Assembly: GCA_020200615.1 (NCBI GenBank)
Contig: JAIVIH010000075.1
Coordinates: forward strand, 1 to 5,287
Reading direction: 5' to 3'
Length of the DNA stretch: 5,287 nt
From: Actinomycetota bacterium
GTDB taxonomy: Bacteria > Actinomycetota > Acidimicrobiia > Acidimicrobiales > AC-14
Shown here: positions 1-5,287 of the stretch, one piece after another
How positions within the stretch are numbered: position 1 is the first letter of the stretch
How the letters are laid out: every line of letters starts with the position of its first letter
Program-made: the position numbers and the translations under genes
Notes under the pieces: generated by a model
Told to the model about the DNA's origin: nothing
Database searches by the model: none
The model's input: only the letters and a program-made list of their open reading frames with translations

Positions 1-84
1 GTCCGGACTCATCGGTGGGCGAAAATCGGAGGGTGCGGGCGAGCCCGTCGCCGCCGCCGGCCCTGAGGCGTATGACCCCTTCCT

Positions 85-93
85 TGCTAAGAT
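85..93 (+). promoter_or_regulatory. possible extended -10 promoter element for the kelch/RTX gene
   Basis: The bases read TGC-TAAGAT, an extended -10 arrangement (TG, one base, then a hexamer matching TATAAT at four of six positions). Transcription would begin near base 100 and leave a leader of about 34 nt before the ATG at 134. No convincing -35 box lies 16-18 nt upstream, so the call is tentative. If real, it rules out the in-frame ATG at 92, which falls inside the box. Confidence 0.3.
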
Positions 94-133
94 GGGGCGA
101 AACGTGCGTAAGTCGGGGTGGGGAGAAGAGCGA

Positions 134-1777
134 ATGAGTACCTGTGTTGAGCGGCGCGATGGGTCGGGTTCCCGGGCTCTGAGCTGGCTGGCGTTGTCAG
201 CGATGCTCTTGGCGGGAACGACAGTGCTGGGGCAGACCCCGGCGGGGGCTCAGGCGGCGATTCCCGGGGGCTTCTGGGAGCGCACCGACTCCTTGAACGT
301 GGTTCGGTACGACCACAGCACCACGCTGCTGGCCAACGGAAAGGTCCTGGCCGCCGCGGGTCGGACTCTCAACGTCACACCGGTCCAGAACTTCACGTCG
401 GCGGAGATCTACGACCCCATCATCGAGGAGTGGACCCTCACCGGCTCGCTCAACACGGCCCGTTTCGCCCACACGGGCACGCTGCTGCCAAACGGCAAGG
501 TGCTGGTGGCCGGCGGCTTCGGACCGCAGCCGTCGACCGGCGACCAGCCCGTGCAGGACACGGCCGAGTTGTACGACCCGGCGACGGGCACCTGGACTCC
601 CACGGGCAGCATGAACACCCGGCGGGCCCTGCACGTGGCCGCTCTTCTCACCAACGGCAAAGTGCTCGTGGCCGGCGGGCGCACCTGCAACCTCCCTCCG
701 CCCGCCGCTTGCGGCAGCACGTTCCGCACGAACACGGCTGAGCTGTACGACCCGGCCACCGGCACGTGGACGCCGACCGGGAGCATGAGCGCTGACCGCC
801 ACACCACCGCTGGCGTGCGGCTGCTCGACGGAAGGGTCATCGTTCCCGCCGGGTTCACGGCGACGACGCCGAACGGCAGCAACACGGCCGACATCTACGA
901 CCCCGCCACCGGCACCTGGAGCCTGACCGGCAACCTCAACCGAGGCCGCTCGCGATCGGGCGCCATGCTGCTGAACGACGGAAGGGTCATGACCGCCCTC
1001 GGTTTCAACGGGCCGTCCGTCCCCAACCCGACGACCGAGATCTACAACCCGGCGACCAACACCTGGACGTTTGCCGACAACATCGACTTCCCGTTCAGCC
1101 GTTTCAACTTCCACTACGGAGTTCTGCCGAATGGCAAGGCGCTTGTGGCCGGAGGCCAGTTCTTCGCCGGCCAGGCCAACCAGGGCATCATCCGCGACTC
1201 CCACATCTACGACCCGGCCACCAACGACTGGACGCAGACGGCACGCCTGAACGACCCGCACGGGACGCCAGGGGGCGTCTCCAACAGCGAGCGCATGGTC
1301 ATCCTCTCGGCCAGCCCCAACTCGTATGTGGCCGATCCGGCGGTGTGCGGCCGGCACTGCGGAAAGGCCTTCGTCGTCGGGCAGAGCACGAACGGAAGCA
1401 CGGAGCTGTTCAACGCCACGGGGACCTGCTACGGCTTCAACGCCACGGTCGTCGGCTCCGACGGCGTCGACAGCCTCATCGGAACTGCCGGCCCGGACAT
1501 CATCGTCGGCTATGGCGGCGACGACCGGATCTTCGGGGGCGACGGAGACGACATCATCTGCGCCGGTGACGGGAACGACTCCGTCTCCGGCGATGCCGGC
1601 AACGACATCGTCCTCGGGGGCGAGGGGCTGGATCGTGTGAGCGGAGTCGCGGGGGACGACTACATGTTCGGCGAAGCGGCCGACGACCAGCTGGTTGGCG
1701 GCACGGGCACGGACACGGCCGACGGGGGAGTGGCAGCCGATGCGTGCTCGAGCGAGGTCACGAGGCGCTGCCCGTAG
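134..1777 (+). CDS. secreted kelch beta-propeller protein with C-terminal RTX-type calcium-binding repeats
   Basis: This 547-residue protein is predicted to be exported. Residues 1-41 form a Sec signal peptide: a basic start, a hydrophobic core (LSWLALSAMLLAG) and a likely AQA cleavage site before AIPGG. Residues 48-430 carry six clear kelch-type units and a degenerate seventh. Each unit runs from a TGSMNT-like segment through LLxNGKVLVAGG to AELYDPATGTW, with tryptophans closing blades at W100, W154, W212, W262, W311 and W366. A seven-bladed propeller is therefore plausible. Residues 440-529 hold ten RTX-type nonapeptides expected to form a calcium-loaded beta-roll. The ATG at 134 is preferred over the ATG at 92 because GGGAGAAG at 121-128 is well placed and the signal peptide then starts normally. 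The frame stays open to the left window edge, so a longer form cannot be strictly excluded. Galactose-oxidase-like enzymes share the fold, but I see no catalytic signature. A binding, adhesion or matrix role is inference only. Confidence 0.88.
   Translation: MSTCVERRDGSGSRALSWLALSAMLLAGTTVLGQTPAGAQAAIPGGFWERTDSLNVVRYDHSTTLLANGKVLAAAGRTLNVTPVQNFTSAEIYDPIIEEWTLTGSLNTARFAHTGTLLPNGKVLVAGGFGPQPSTGDQPVQDTAELYDPATGTWTPTGSMNTRRALHVAALLTNGKVLVAGGRTCNLPPPAACGSTFRTNTAELYDPATGTWTPTGSMSADRHTTAGVRLLDGRVIVPAGFTATTPNGSNTADIYDPATGTWSLTGNLNRGRSRSGAMLLNDGRVMTALGFNGPSVPNPTTEIYNPATNTWTFADNIDFPFSRFNFHYGVLPNGKALVAGGQFFAGQANQGIIRDSHIYDPATNDWTQTARLNDPHGTPGGVSNSERMVILSASPNSYVADPAVCGRHCGKAFVVGQSTNGSTELFNATGTCYGFNATVVGSDGVDSLIGTAGPDIIVGYGGDDRIFGGDGDDIICAGDGNDSVSGDAGNDIVLGGEGLDRVSGVAGDDYMFGEAADDQLVGGTGTDTADGGVAADACSSEVTRRCP
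275..1426 (+). repeat. kelch-type repeats, six clear plus one degenerate
   Basis: The coding sequence repeats with a period of about 147-174 bp. The best-conserved part encodes YDPATGTW and recurs near 571, 748 and 895, with diverged copies near 412, 1042 and 1210. Each unit also has a double-glycine strand (VAGG) about 20-25 residues after the TGS/TGN segment. The seventh unit lacks a clear GG strand and ends in TELFNATG. The copies differ at many synonymous sites, so this is old protein-level repetition and not recent DNA duplication. Confidence 0.8.
1451..1720 (+). repeat. ten tandem RTX-type nonapeptide repeats (27-bp period)
   Basis: The 270 bp encode ten consecutive nine-residue units without insertion or deletion. 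They begin VGSDGVDSL, IGTAGPDII, VGYGGDDRI, FGGDGDDII and end VGGTGTDTA. Each fits the hemolysin-type calcium-binding pattern GGxGxDxUx, where U is a large hydrophobic residue. Units 4-6 are closest to consensus, and units 8-9 (SGVAGDDYM, FGEAADDQL) are weaker. Such arrays normally fold into a parallel beta-roll when calcium binds outside the cell. Confidence 0.88.
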
Positions 1778-1867
1778 AGAGCCTTCGCCGTCGCCTCTCA
1801 TCCGGCCTCGACAGGAGTGCTGACCGTCTGATTGCACGGCTGAGTTTCGTCGCCCACGGGCCTGAGT

Positions 1868-1887
1868 GAGAGGCTAATTGGCCTTTC
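1868..1887 (+). terminator. weak hairpin, possible terminator after the kelch/RTX gene
   Basis: GAGAGGC and GCCTTTC can form a 7-bp stem with one G-T wobble around the 6-nt loop TAATTG. The 3' arm contains TTT and is followed by TTG, so the U-tract is short and partly inside the stem. It lies about 90 nt after the stop at 1777 and about 47 nt before the cupin start, a reasonable place for a terminator. The rest of this intergenic region (1778-1934) shows no convincing signal. Confidence 0.25.
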
Positions 1888-1923
1888 TTGTCAGAGGTCA
1901 TTTCGGTTGTGCACAGCGGCACG

Positions 1924-1930
1924 AGGAGGT
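1924..1930 (+). promoter_or_regulatory. Shine-Dalgarno AGGAGGT that sets the cupin start
   Basis: AGGAGGT is a near-perfect complement of the 16S 3' end. It sits 4 nt before the ATG at 1935 (5 nt counted from the GGAGG core). This decides the start against the in-frame TTG at 1878, which would add 19 residues with no cupin character. Confidence 0.8.
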
Positions 1931-1934
1931 CAGC

Positions 1935-2351
1935 ATGGACTTCGAGCACGTGGATCAGTCGCAGGGTGAACCGCCGGCGGAGCTGGCCGAGCACTTCCAG
2001 GGGCAGGCCCGGATTCAGAGCTTCCCGAACCCGTTTCCCGCAGAAGGTCCGGCGGTCTTCGCCGTCCATTTCGAAGCCGGGGGCCGGTCCAAGCCCCACA
2101 CCCACGCCAAGGGGCAGCTGCTGCACATCGCCGCGGGCCGGGGGATCGTCGGCGGCCGGGGTGGGCGACAGGTGGTAGAGGCGGGTGATGTCGTCGTCGT
2201 CATGCCCAACGAGTGGCACTGGCACGGAGGGGCTCCGGACTCGCCGATGACCCACGTGACGGTCCAGATGGCGGGGCCGGACTCGATCGATTGGGATGTC
2301 GACGAGGGCGACTGGGCCTCCGACTACGAGGTCCCGCCGGCGCCGGGGTAG
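1935..2351 (+). CDS. small cupin-domain metalloprotein (mandelonitrile-lyase-like cupin family)
   Basis: This cytoplasmic protein of 138 residues consists of one cupin beta-barrel. Cupin motif 1 spans about residues 49-70, with H55, H57 and Q61 in the pattern HxHxxxQ; glutamine replaces the usual glutamate. Motif 2 spans about 84-98 (AGDVVVVMPNEWHWHG), with H95 as the fourth ligand. This His-His-Gln-His set, and the MTHVTVQ strand at 105-111, match the cupins annotated as (R)-mandelonitrile lyase or carboxymuconolactone-decarboxylase-associated, including the Mn-binding hydroxynitrile lyase of Granulicella tundricola. Family knowledge therefore favours a divalent metal, probably Mn, Fe or Ni. 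The natural substrate is unknown, and the hydroxynitrile lyase name should not be transferred as a physiological role. The acidic tail after about residue 115 (DSIDWDVDEGDW) is probably a flexible extension. The gene stands alone, with gaps of 157 nt before and 72 nt after. Confidence 0.85.
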   Translation: MDFEHVDQSQGEPPAELAEHFQGQARIQSFPNPFPAEGPAVFAVHFEAGGRSKPHTHAKGQLLHIAAGRGIVGGRGGRQVVEAGDVVVVMPNEWHWHGGAPDSPMTHVTVQMAGPDSIDWDVDEGDWASDYEVPPAPG

Positions 2352-2423
2352 TACTAGCACTACCGGTTGAAGAGGCAGGCCATCACCATTTTGCTCGGGC
2401 CGCGGGTGTGCCCAAATAGGTGG

Positions 2424-2978
2424 ATGGCCATCCGGCGCCCCCTCGCGTTCGTCGCCCTCGCAGCCCTCGTGGTGGTGCTGGCGGCGTGCGGCGGAGACAG
2501 CCCCGGGGTCCCGACCGCCGCCGAAGCGGGGGGCGGGCCGGCAGCGACGGCAGGGGGGCCGGCGGAGAGGGAGACCGGGCCCAAGGTCGTCACCAACGAG
2601 AACGTGACGTTCCAGGTCCCGCAGAACTGGCGTATCGACATCCGCGGTGGAGTCGCCGGCCTGGGCGACTTCGTGCCGCGGCCGGGCCGGATGGCGGGCC
2701 CGTCGCTGGTCGTCTCGGTCAGCTCCCCGGGGCCGATCGACAGCAGCGTGCCGACGAGGTGCGAGCGGGGTCCGGCGTCGTCGGTGGACCTGGTGCAGGC
2801 CGGCTTCGCCCCCGTCGGCGAGCGGACGGCCGAGTTCCGCTTCTGGATCGCGACCTGCGACGACGGCACGACTGAGGAGAAGCGGGCGTGGCTGCTCCCC
2901 GTCTCCAGGATCTCCTTCATCGAGCAGTATCACGTCGACGCCAACGTCGACGTGGTGGCCACGGCCGTGGTCACCTGA
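2424..2978 (+). CDS. putative lipoprotein of unknown function
   Basis: This 184-residue protein has a textbook lipoprotein signal: MAIRRP, a hydrophobic core over residues 7-20 and the lipobox LAAC with C22 as the lipidated cysteine. It should be anchored to the outer face of the cytoplasmic membrane. Residues 23-53 form a Gly/Ala/Pro-rich linker. A compact domain of about 130 residues starts at VTFQVPQNW (61-69), a phrase typical of the first strand and tryptophan of PsbP/Mog1-like folds, though I cannot assign a family. C113 and C145 are the only other cysteines and could form a disulfide. The ATG at 2424 is chosen because the signal peptide then begins normally. Its Shine-Dalgarno is poor, as AGGTGG directly abuts the ATG. 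Upstream in-frame TTG (2367) and GTG (2406) codons lack ribosome sites and would prepend odd residues. It ends 61 nt before tig, but a promoter-like box in that gap suggests separate transcription. Confidence 0.75.
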   Translation: MAIRRPLAFVALAALVVVLAACGGDSPGVPTAAEAGGGPAATAGGPAERETGPKVVTNENVTFQVPQNWRIDIRGGVAGLGDFVPRPGRMAGPSLVVSVSSPGPIDSSVPTRCERGPASSVDLVQAGFAPVGERTAEFRFWIATCDDGTTEEKRAWLLPVSRISFIEQYHVDANVDVVATAVVT

Positions 2979-3023
2979 CGAACGGGTCGGTCCCGGTTTC
3001 CCGGCGGGCACCACCGACATCCG

Positions 3024-3029
3024 TATACT
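3024..3029 (+). promoter_or_regulatory. -10 box (TATACT) of a probable leaderless tig promoter
   Basis: TATACT matches the TATAAT consensus at five of six positions and is conspicuous in this GC-rich DNA. It ends 10 nt before the GTG at 3040, so transcription starting 7-10 nt downstream would give a leader of 0-4 nt. The 20 nt before the GTG are pyrimidine-rich and contain no Shine-Dalgarno. I see no strong -35 box near 3001-3006, which is common for actinobacterial promoters. It would drive the tig-clpP-clpX operon. Confidence 0.5.
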
Positions 3030-3039
3030 CCCTCATCCG

Positions 3040-4242
3040 GTGAGAACATCCGTCGAACCTCTGGACGGCAACCGGGTCAAGCTCTCCATCGAGGTCGACG
3101 AGGTCGAGTTCGATAAGGCCCTGGTTGCCGCCTTCCGCAAGATCGCCCGAGACGTGCGCGTCCCCGGTTTCCGGCCCGGGAAGGCCCCCAGGCGGCTCAT
3201 CGAGGCCCGCCTGGGCGCGGGGGTGGCCCGGGCCGAGGCCCTCAGGGAGGCTCTTCCCGAGTACTACGAGCAGGCCCTGCGGGAGAACGACATCACGCCG
3301 ATCGCTCCGCCCGAGATCGACATCACCTCGGGCCAGGAGGACGGAGCGGTGGCGTTCGACGCCGTGGTCGAGGTCATGCCCATGGTCAGTGTGGCCGGCT
3401 ACGAGGGGCTGCGGATCGTCCTCCCGAGCCTGGAGGTCACCGACGAGCACGTGGACGCCCAAGTCGACCGGCTGCGGGAGCAGTTCGGGGAGCTCCGTCC
3501 CGTGGCCCGGGCCGCTCGCGACGGCGACCACGTCTCCATGGACCGCAAGGTCACCAGGCACGAGGAAGTCCTGCTGGTGGCGGACGACGAGCTGTACGAG
3601 GTGGGCAAGGGCACGATCGCCCCGGAGCTCGACCGGGAGCTGAGGGGCAAGCGGGCGGGCGACATCCTCAAGTTCAACGCCCACCTCCCCGAGCACGCGA
3701 CCGGGACGGGCGCCAGCGAATCCGGAGAGGTGACCTTCACCGTTCTGGTCAAGGAGGTTCGGGAGACCGTGCTGCCCGAGGTGACCGACGAATGGGCCAG
3801 CGAAGCCTCCGAATTCGAGACGGTGGCCGAGCTGCGAGCGGACATCTTCCAGCGGATGGACGCCGTCCGCCGCCTGGAGGCGGCCCTGCAGGTGCGGGAC
3901 AAGGTCATCGAGGCGCTGATCGAGCTGGTCGACGAGGAAATGCCGGAGGCGCTGGTCACCCGGGAGATCGAGCGCCGCGTGGAGAACCTCCAGCACCGTC
4001 TCTCCCACCAGAACGCCACGATCTCTCAGTACCTGGAGGCCACGGGGCGTTCCGAGCAGGATCTCGTGGCCGACCTCCAAGCGGAGGCGGTCGGCGCCCT
4101 GAAGGCCGATCTGGCCCTCCAGGCGGTGGCCGAGATGGAAGACGTGCAGGTCAGCGACGAGGAAGTGGACGCCGAGATCGAGCAGATGGCCCAGCGGCGC
4201 AACGAGAAGCCCGCAGCCCTCCGACGACAGCCCAGAGCCTGA
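3040..4242 (+). CDS. tig: trigger factor, ribosome-associated chaperone with a short C-terminus
   Basis: Trigger factor binds the ribosome near the tunnel exit and shields nascent chains. This copy has 400 residues. The N-terminal ribosome-binding domain spans about 1-112 and has the signature GFRPGKAP at 43-50, the same numbering as E. coli, which supports the GTG start at 3040. The FKBP-like PPIase domain spans about 150-240 ([32 protein letters not shown]). It lacks several aromatic active-site residues of the E. coli domain, as is usual in actinobacteria, so isomerase activity may be weak. The C-terminal chaperone domain starts with [17 protein letters not shown] and contains long helices to about residue 397. 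It ends in RRQPRA, roughly 45 residues before the position where the E. coli protein ends. There is no Shine-Dalgarno, and translation is probably leaderless. clpP follows after 44 nt and is presumably co-transcribed. Confidence 0.95.
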   Translation: MRTSVEPLDGNRVKLSIEVDEVEFDKALVAAFRKIARDVRVPGFRPGKAPRRLIEARLGAGVARAEALREALPEYYEQALRENDITPIAPPEIDITSGQEDGAVAFDAVVEVMPMVSVAGYEGLRIVLPSLEVTDEHVDAQVDRLREQFGELRPVARAARDGDHVSMDRKVTRHEEVLLVADDELYEVGKGTIAPELDRELRGKRAGDILKFNAHLPEHATGTGASESGEVTFTVLVKEVRETVLPEVTDEWASEASEFETVAELRADIFQRMDAVRRLEAALQVRDKVIEALIELVDEEMPEALVTREIERRVENLQHRLSHQNATISQYLEATGRSEQDLVADLQAEAVGALKADLALQAVAEMEDVQVSDEEVDAEIEQMAQRRNEKPAALRRQPRA

Positions 4243-4276
4243 GACTTCAGTGGATGCCGAGGAGACCGCGGAGTGA
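4231..4276 (+). other. possible displaced C-terminal tail of tig in the +1 frame
   Basis: In the frame one base ahead of tig the sequence encodes [14 protein letters not shown] and then TGA at 4274-4276. This acidic, disordered-looking sequence resembles trigger factor tails. The TGA overlaps the clpP ribosome site, a typical operon junction. Removing one C from the CCC run at 4231-4233 would join RRQ to this tail and give a 411-residue protein. As written, tig stops at 4242, so this is a hypothesis and not a called gene. Confidence 0.25.
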
Positions 4277-4286
4277 GAGGGATCGA

Positions 4287-4937
4287 GTGACAGACCGGAG
4301 AGTCGCACAGCCGATCGTGAACTACTTGGTGCCCACGGTCATCGAGCAGACCAACCGGGGTGAGCGGGCCTTCGACATCTACTCCAGGCTGCTGAAGGAC
4401 CGGATCATCTTCCTGGGGACACCAATCGACGACGCCGTGTCGAACCTGGTGATGGCCCAGCTCCTCCACCTGGAGTCGGAGGATGCTGACAAGGACATCA
4501 GCATGTACATCAACTCTCCCGGCGGGGAGATCACCGGCCTGTTCGCCATCTACGACACCATGCAGTTCATCAAGCCGGACATCGCCACCTACTGCATGGG
4601 CCAGGCGGCCTCGGCCGCGGCCGTGCTGCTGGCGGCAGGCACCAAGGGCAAGCGTCACGCCCTGCCCCATGCCCGCATCCTGATCCACCAGCCCTATGGT
4701 GGTGCGGCCGGGCAGGCGGCCGACATCGAGATCCAAGCCAAGGAGATCGTCCGGATGCGGGAGCTGCTCGAGCAGATCCTGGCCCACCACACGGGCCAGA
4801 CGGTCGAGAAGGTGGGCAAGGACACGGACCGCGACTTCATAATGAGCGCGAACGAGGCCCTGGCGTACGGCATCATCGACGAGGTCATCGATACTCGTGA
4901 GCTGGCGGCAGTGCCGCAAGCCGCGGGCGTGAGCTAG
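4287..4937 (+). CDS. clpP: ATP-dependent Clp protease proteolytic subunit ClpP
   Basis: ClpP is the serine peptidase of the Clp protease. Two heptamer rings form a chamber that degrades polypeptides threaded in by ClpX or ClpC. The 216-residue product has its full catalytic triad: S109 in [15 protein letters not shown]134 in ILIHQP and D183 in [11 protein letters not shown]. The spacings of 25 and 49 residues equal those of the E. coli enzyme. Residues 1-13 are probably a propeptide, with the mature chain starting at [23 protein letters not shown] (76-80 region) is the conserved strand-loop near the active site. The start is GTG at 4287, preceded by GAGAGGG at 4275-4281 with a spacer of about 5 nt. 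The ATG upstream in this frame belongs to out-of-frame tig sequence. Many actinobacteria carry a clpP1-clpP2 pair between tig and clpX; here there is a single gene. clpX follows after 56 nt, and the two act as one machine. Confidence 0.97.
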   Translation: MTDRRVAQPIVNYLVPTVIEQTNRGERAFDIYSRLLKDRIIFLGTPIDDAVSNLVMAQLLHLESEDADKDISMYINSPGGEITGLFAIYDTMQFIKPDIATYCMGQAASAAAVLLAAGTKGKRHALPHARILIHQPYGGAAGQAADIEIQAKEIVRMRELLEQILAHHTGQTVEKVGKDTDRDFIMSANEALAYGIIDEVIDTRELAAVPQAAGVS

Positions 4938-4939
4938 GC

Positions 4940-4947
4940 GGGGAGGA
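4940..4947 (+). promoter_or_regulatory. strong Shine-Dalgarno serving a 12-codon frame upstream of clpX
   Basis: GGGGAGGA is the best Shine-Dalgarno between clpP and clpX, but it lies 46 nt before the clpX ATG, too far to serve it directly. It sits 8 nt before a GTG at 4956. The clpX ATG has only the G-run at 4981-4987 in a proper position, which could pair with CCUCC using one G-U wobble. Confidence 0.4.
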
Positions 4948-4955
4948 CTACGAAC

Positions 4956-4994
4956 GTGCAGAGCGGGCGATCCAGCGGTCGGGGGGGACACTGA
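4956..4994 (+). CDS. candidate 12-codon leader ORF overlapping the clpX start
   Basis: The frame starts with GTG and encodes [12 protein letters not shown], ending in TGA at 4992-4994. The stop shares its final A with the clpX start (TGATG), the classic arrangement for translational coupling. A strong Shine-Dalgarno stands at 4940-4947. The product is basic and glycine/serine-rich with no recognisable motif, so any role would be in translation of clpX and not through the peptide. Alternatively, the frame may exist by chance, or the run of seven G at 4981-4987 may be miscounted; one more G would fuse this frame to clpX as a 13-residue extension. Confidence 0.25.
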   Translation: MQSGRSSGRGGH

Positions 4995-5287
4995 TGGCCA
5001 AGTTCGGAGACGGCGGCGACCTCCTGAAGTGCTCGTTCTGCGGCAAGTCGCAGAAACAGGTCAAGAAGTTGATCGCCGGGCCCGGGGTCTACATCTGTGA
5101 CGAGTGCATCGATCTCTGCAACGAGATCATCGAGGAAGAGCTCTCAGAAACCTCGGAGCTCCGTTTCGACGAGCTCCCCAAGCCCCGAGAGATCTACGAG
5201 TTCCTGAACGACTACGTCATCGGCCAGGACTACGCCAAGAAGATCCTGTCGGTCGCGGTCTACAACCACTACAAGCGGGTCCAGGTC
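4994..5287 (+). CDS. clpX: ATP-dependent Clp protease unfoldase subunit ClpX (5' part only)
   Basis: ClpX is a hexameric AAA+ unfoldase that recognises tagged substrates, unfolds them with ATP and passes them into ClpP. The window holds its first 98 codons and the frame is open at the right edge. The N-terminal zinc-binding domain has C13, C16, C35 and C38 (CSFC, then CDEC), which dimerises and binds adaptors and substrates. An acidic stretch ([12 protein letters not shown], 44-55) links it to the start of the AAA+ domain at [18 protein letters not shown] (61-78), followed by [10 protein letters not shown] (88-97). The Walker A and B motifs lie beyond the edge. The ATG at 4994 is chosen because [18 protein letters not shown] is the usual ClpX beginning. 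Its ribosome site is the G-run at 4981-4988. Its position after tig and clpP confirms the identity. Confidence 0.96.
   Translation, partial: MAKFGDGGDLLKCSFCGKSQKQVKKLIAGPGVYICDECIDLCNEIIEEELSETSELRFDELPKPREIYEFLNDYVIGQDYAKKILSVAVYNHYKRVQV

Noticed and set aside
1..12. Possible start of a divergent minus-strand gene (ATG at 12-10)
   Set aside because: Only four codons are visible and no ribosome site precedes them, so nothing supports a gene.
2..133. The kelch frame stays open to the left window edge and has another ATG at 92
   Set aside because: There is no ribosome site for the ATG at 92, and it falls inside a possible -10 box. The ATG at 134 has a good Shine-Dalgarno and gives a normal signal peptide. 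No ATG, GTG or TTG lies in frame between 2 and 91.
1777..1799. GAGAG/CTCTC hairpin directly after the kelch/RTX stop
   Set aside because: The stem is only 5 bp with a 13-nt loop and no T-tract, too weak for a terminator.
197..1837. Open frame of 546 codons on the minus strand opposite the kelch/RTX gene
   Set aside because: It mirrors the repeat coding on the other strand and has no recognisable domain or ribosome site. Long antisense frames are expected in GC-rich coding DNA.
1888..1893. TTGTCA as a -35 box for the cupin gene
   Set aside because: It matches TTGACA at five of six positions, but no -10-like hexamer is found 16-18 nt downstream.
1908..1915. Palindrome TGTGCACA just upstream of the cupin ribosome site
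   Set aside because: Eight-base palindromes occur about every 256 bases by chance. There is no second copy and no clear promoter to regulate.
2349..2362. Imperfect palindrome TAGTACTAGCACTA overlapping the cupin stop
   Set aside because: Twelve of 14 positions are symmetric. Several such matches are expected by chance in a window of this size, and no regulator or promoter is tied to it.
3190..3760. Degenerate PPIase site in trigger factor as a novelty
   Set aside because: Loss of the aromatic active-site residues seen in E. coli is, from memory, the usual condition in actinobacterial trigger factors, so it is not specific to this gene.
1758..4308. Two long minus-strand frames (1758-3020 and 2971-4308)
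   Set aside because: Both cross intergenic gaps and lie opposite well-supported genes (cupin, lipoprotein, tig). Their products are low-complexity shadows without motifs.

Overview
The window is GC-rich bacterial chromosomal DNA whose core genes look actinobacterial. The trigger factor, ClpP and ClpX proteins fit Actinobacteria, and the style of the trigger factor suggests class Acidimicrobiia or a close relative. I am fairly confident of the phylum and much less of the class. All five genes read on the + strand. I see no mobile element, CRISPR array, tRNA or rRNA, and no gene-free stretch longer than 300 bases.

Layout: (1) 134-1777 encodes a secreted protein with a kelch-type beta-propeller followed by ten contiguous nonapeptides of the RTX calcium-binding type. 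(2) 1935-2351 encodes a small single-domain cupin whose metal-ligand pattern (HxHxxxQ ... H) matches the mandelonitrile-lyase-like cupins. (3) 2424-2978 encodes a lipoprotein with a clear lipobox and an unrecognised outer domain. (4) From 3040 to the right edge lies the conserved block tig (trigger factor), clpP (ClpP peptidase) and clpX (Clp unfoldase, cut by the window edge).

The last three genes form a protein quality-control operon. Trigger factor receives nascent chains at the ribosome, and ClpX unfolds substrates and feeds them to ClpP. The three genes upstream have no evident functional link to this operon, and each seems to have its own start signals.

I found no new multi-gene system. 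The points that merit a second look are local. tig appears leaderless, with a TATACT box just before a GTG start and no Shine-Dalgarno. The tig C-terminus is short, and an acidic tail-like sequence lies in the +1 frame just after its stop. A 12-codon reading frame with a strong Shine-Dalgarno ends in a TGATG overlap with the clpX start. The RTX array is in perfect 27-bp register and is flanked by cysteines.
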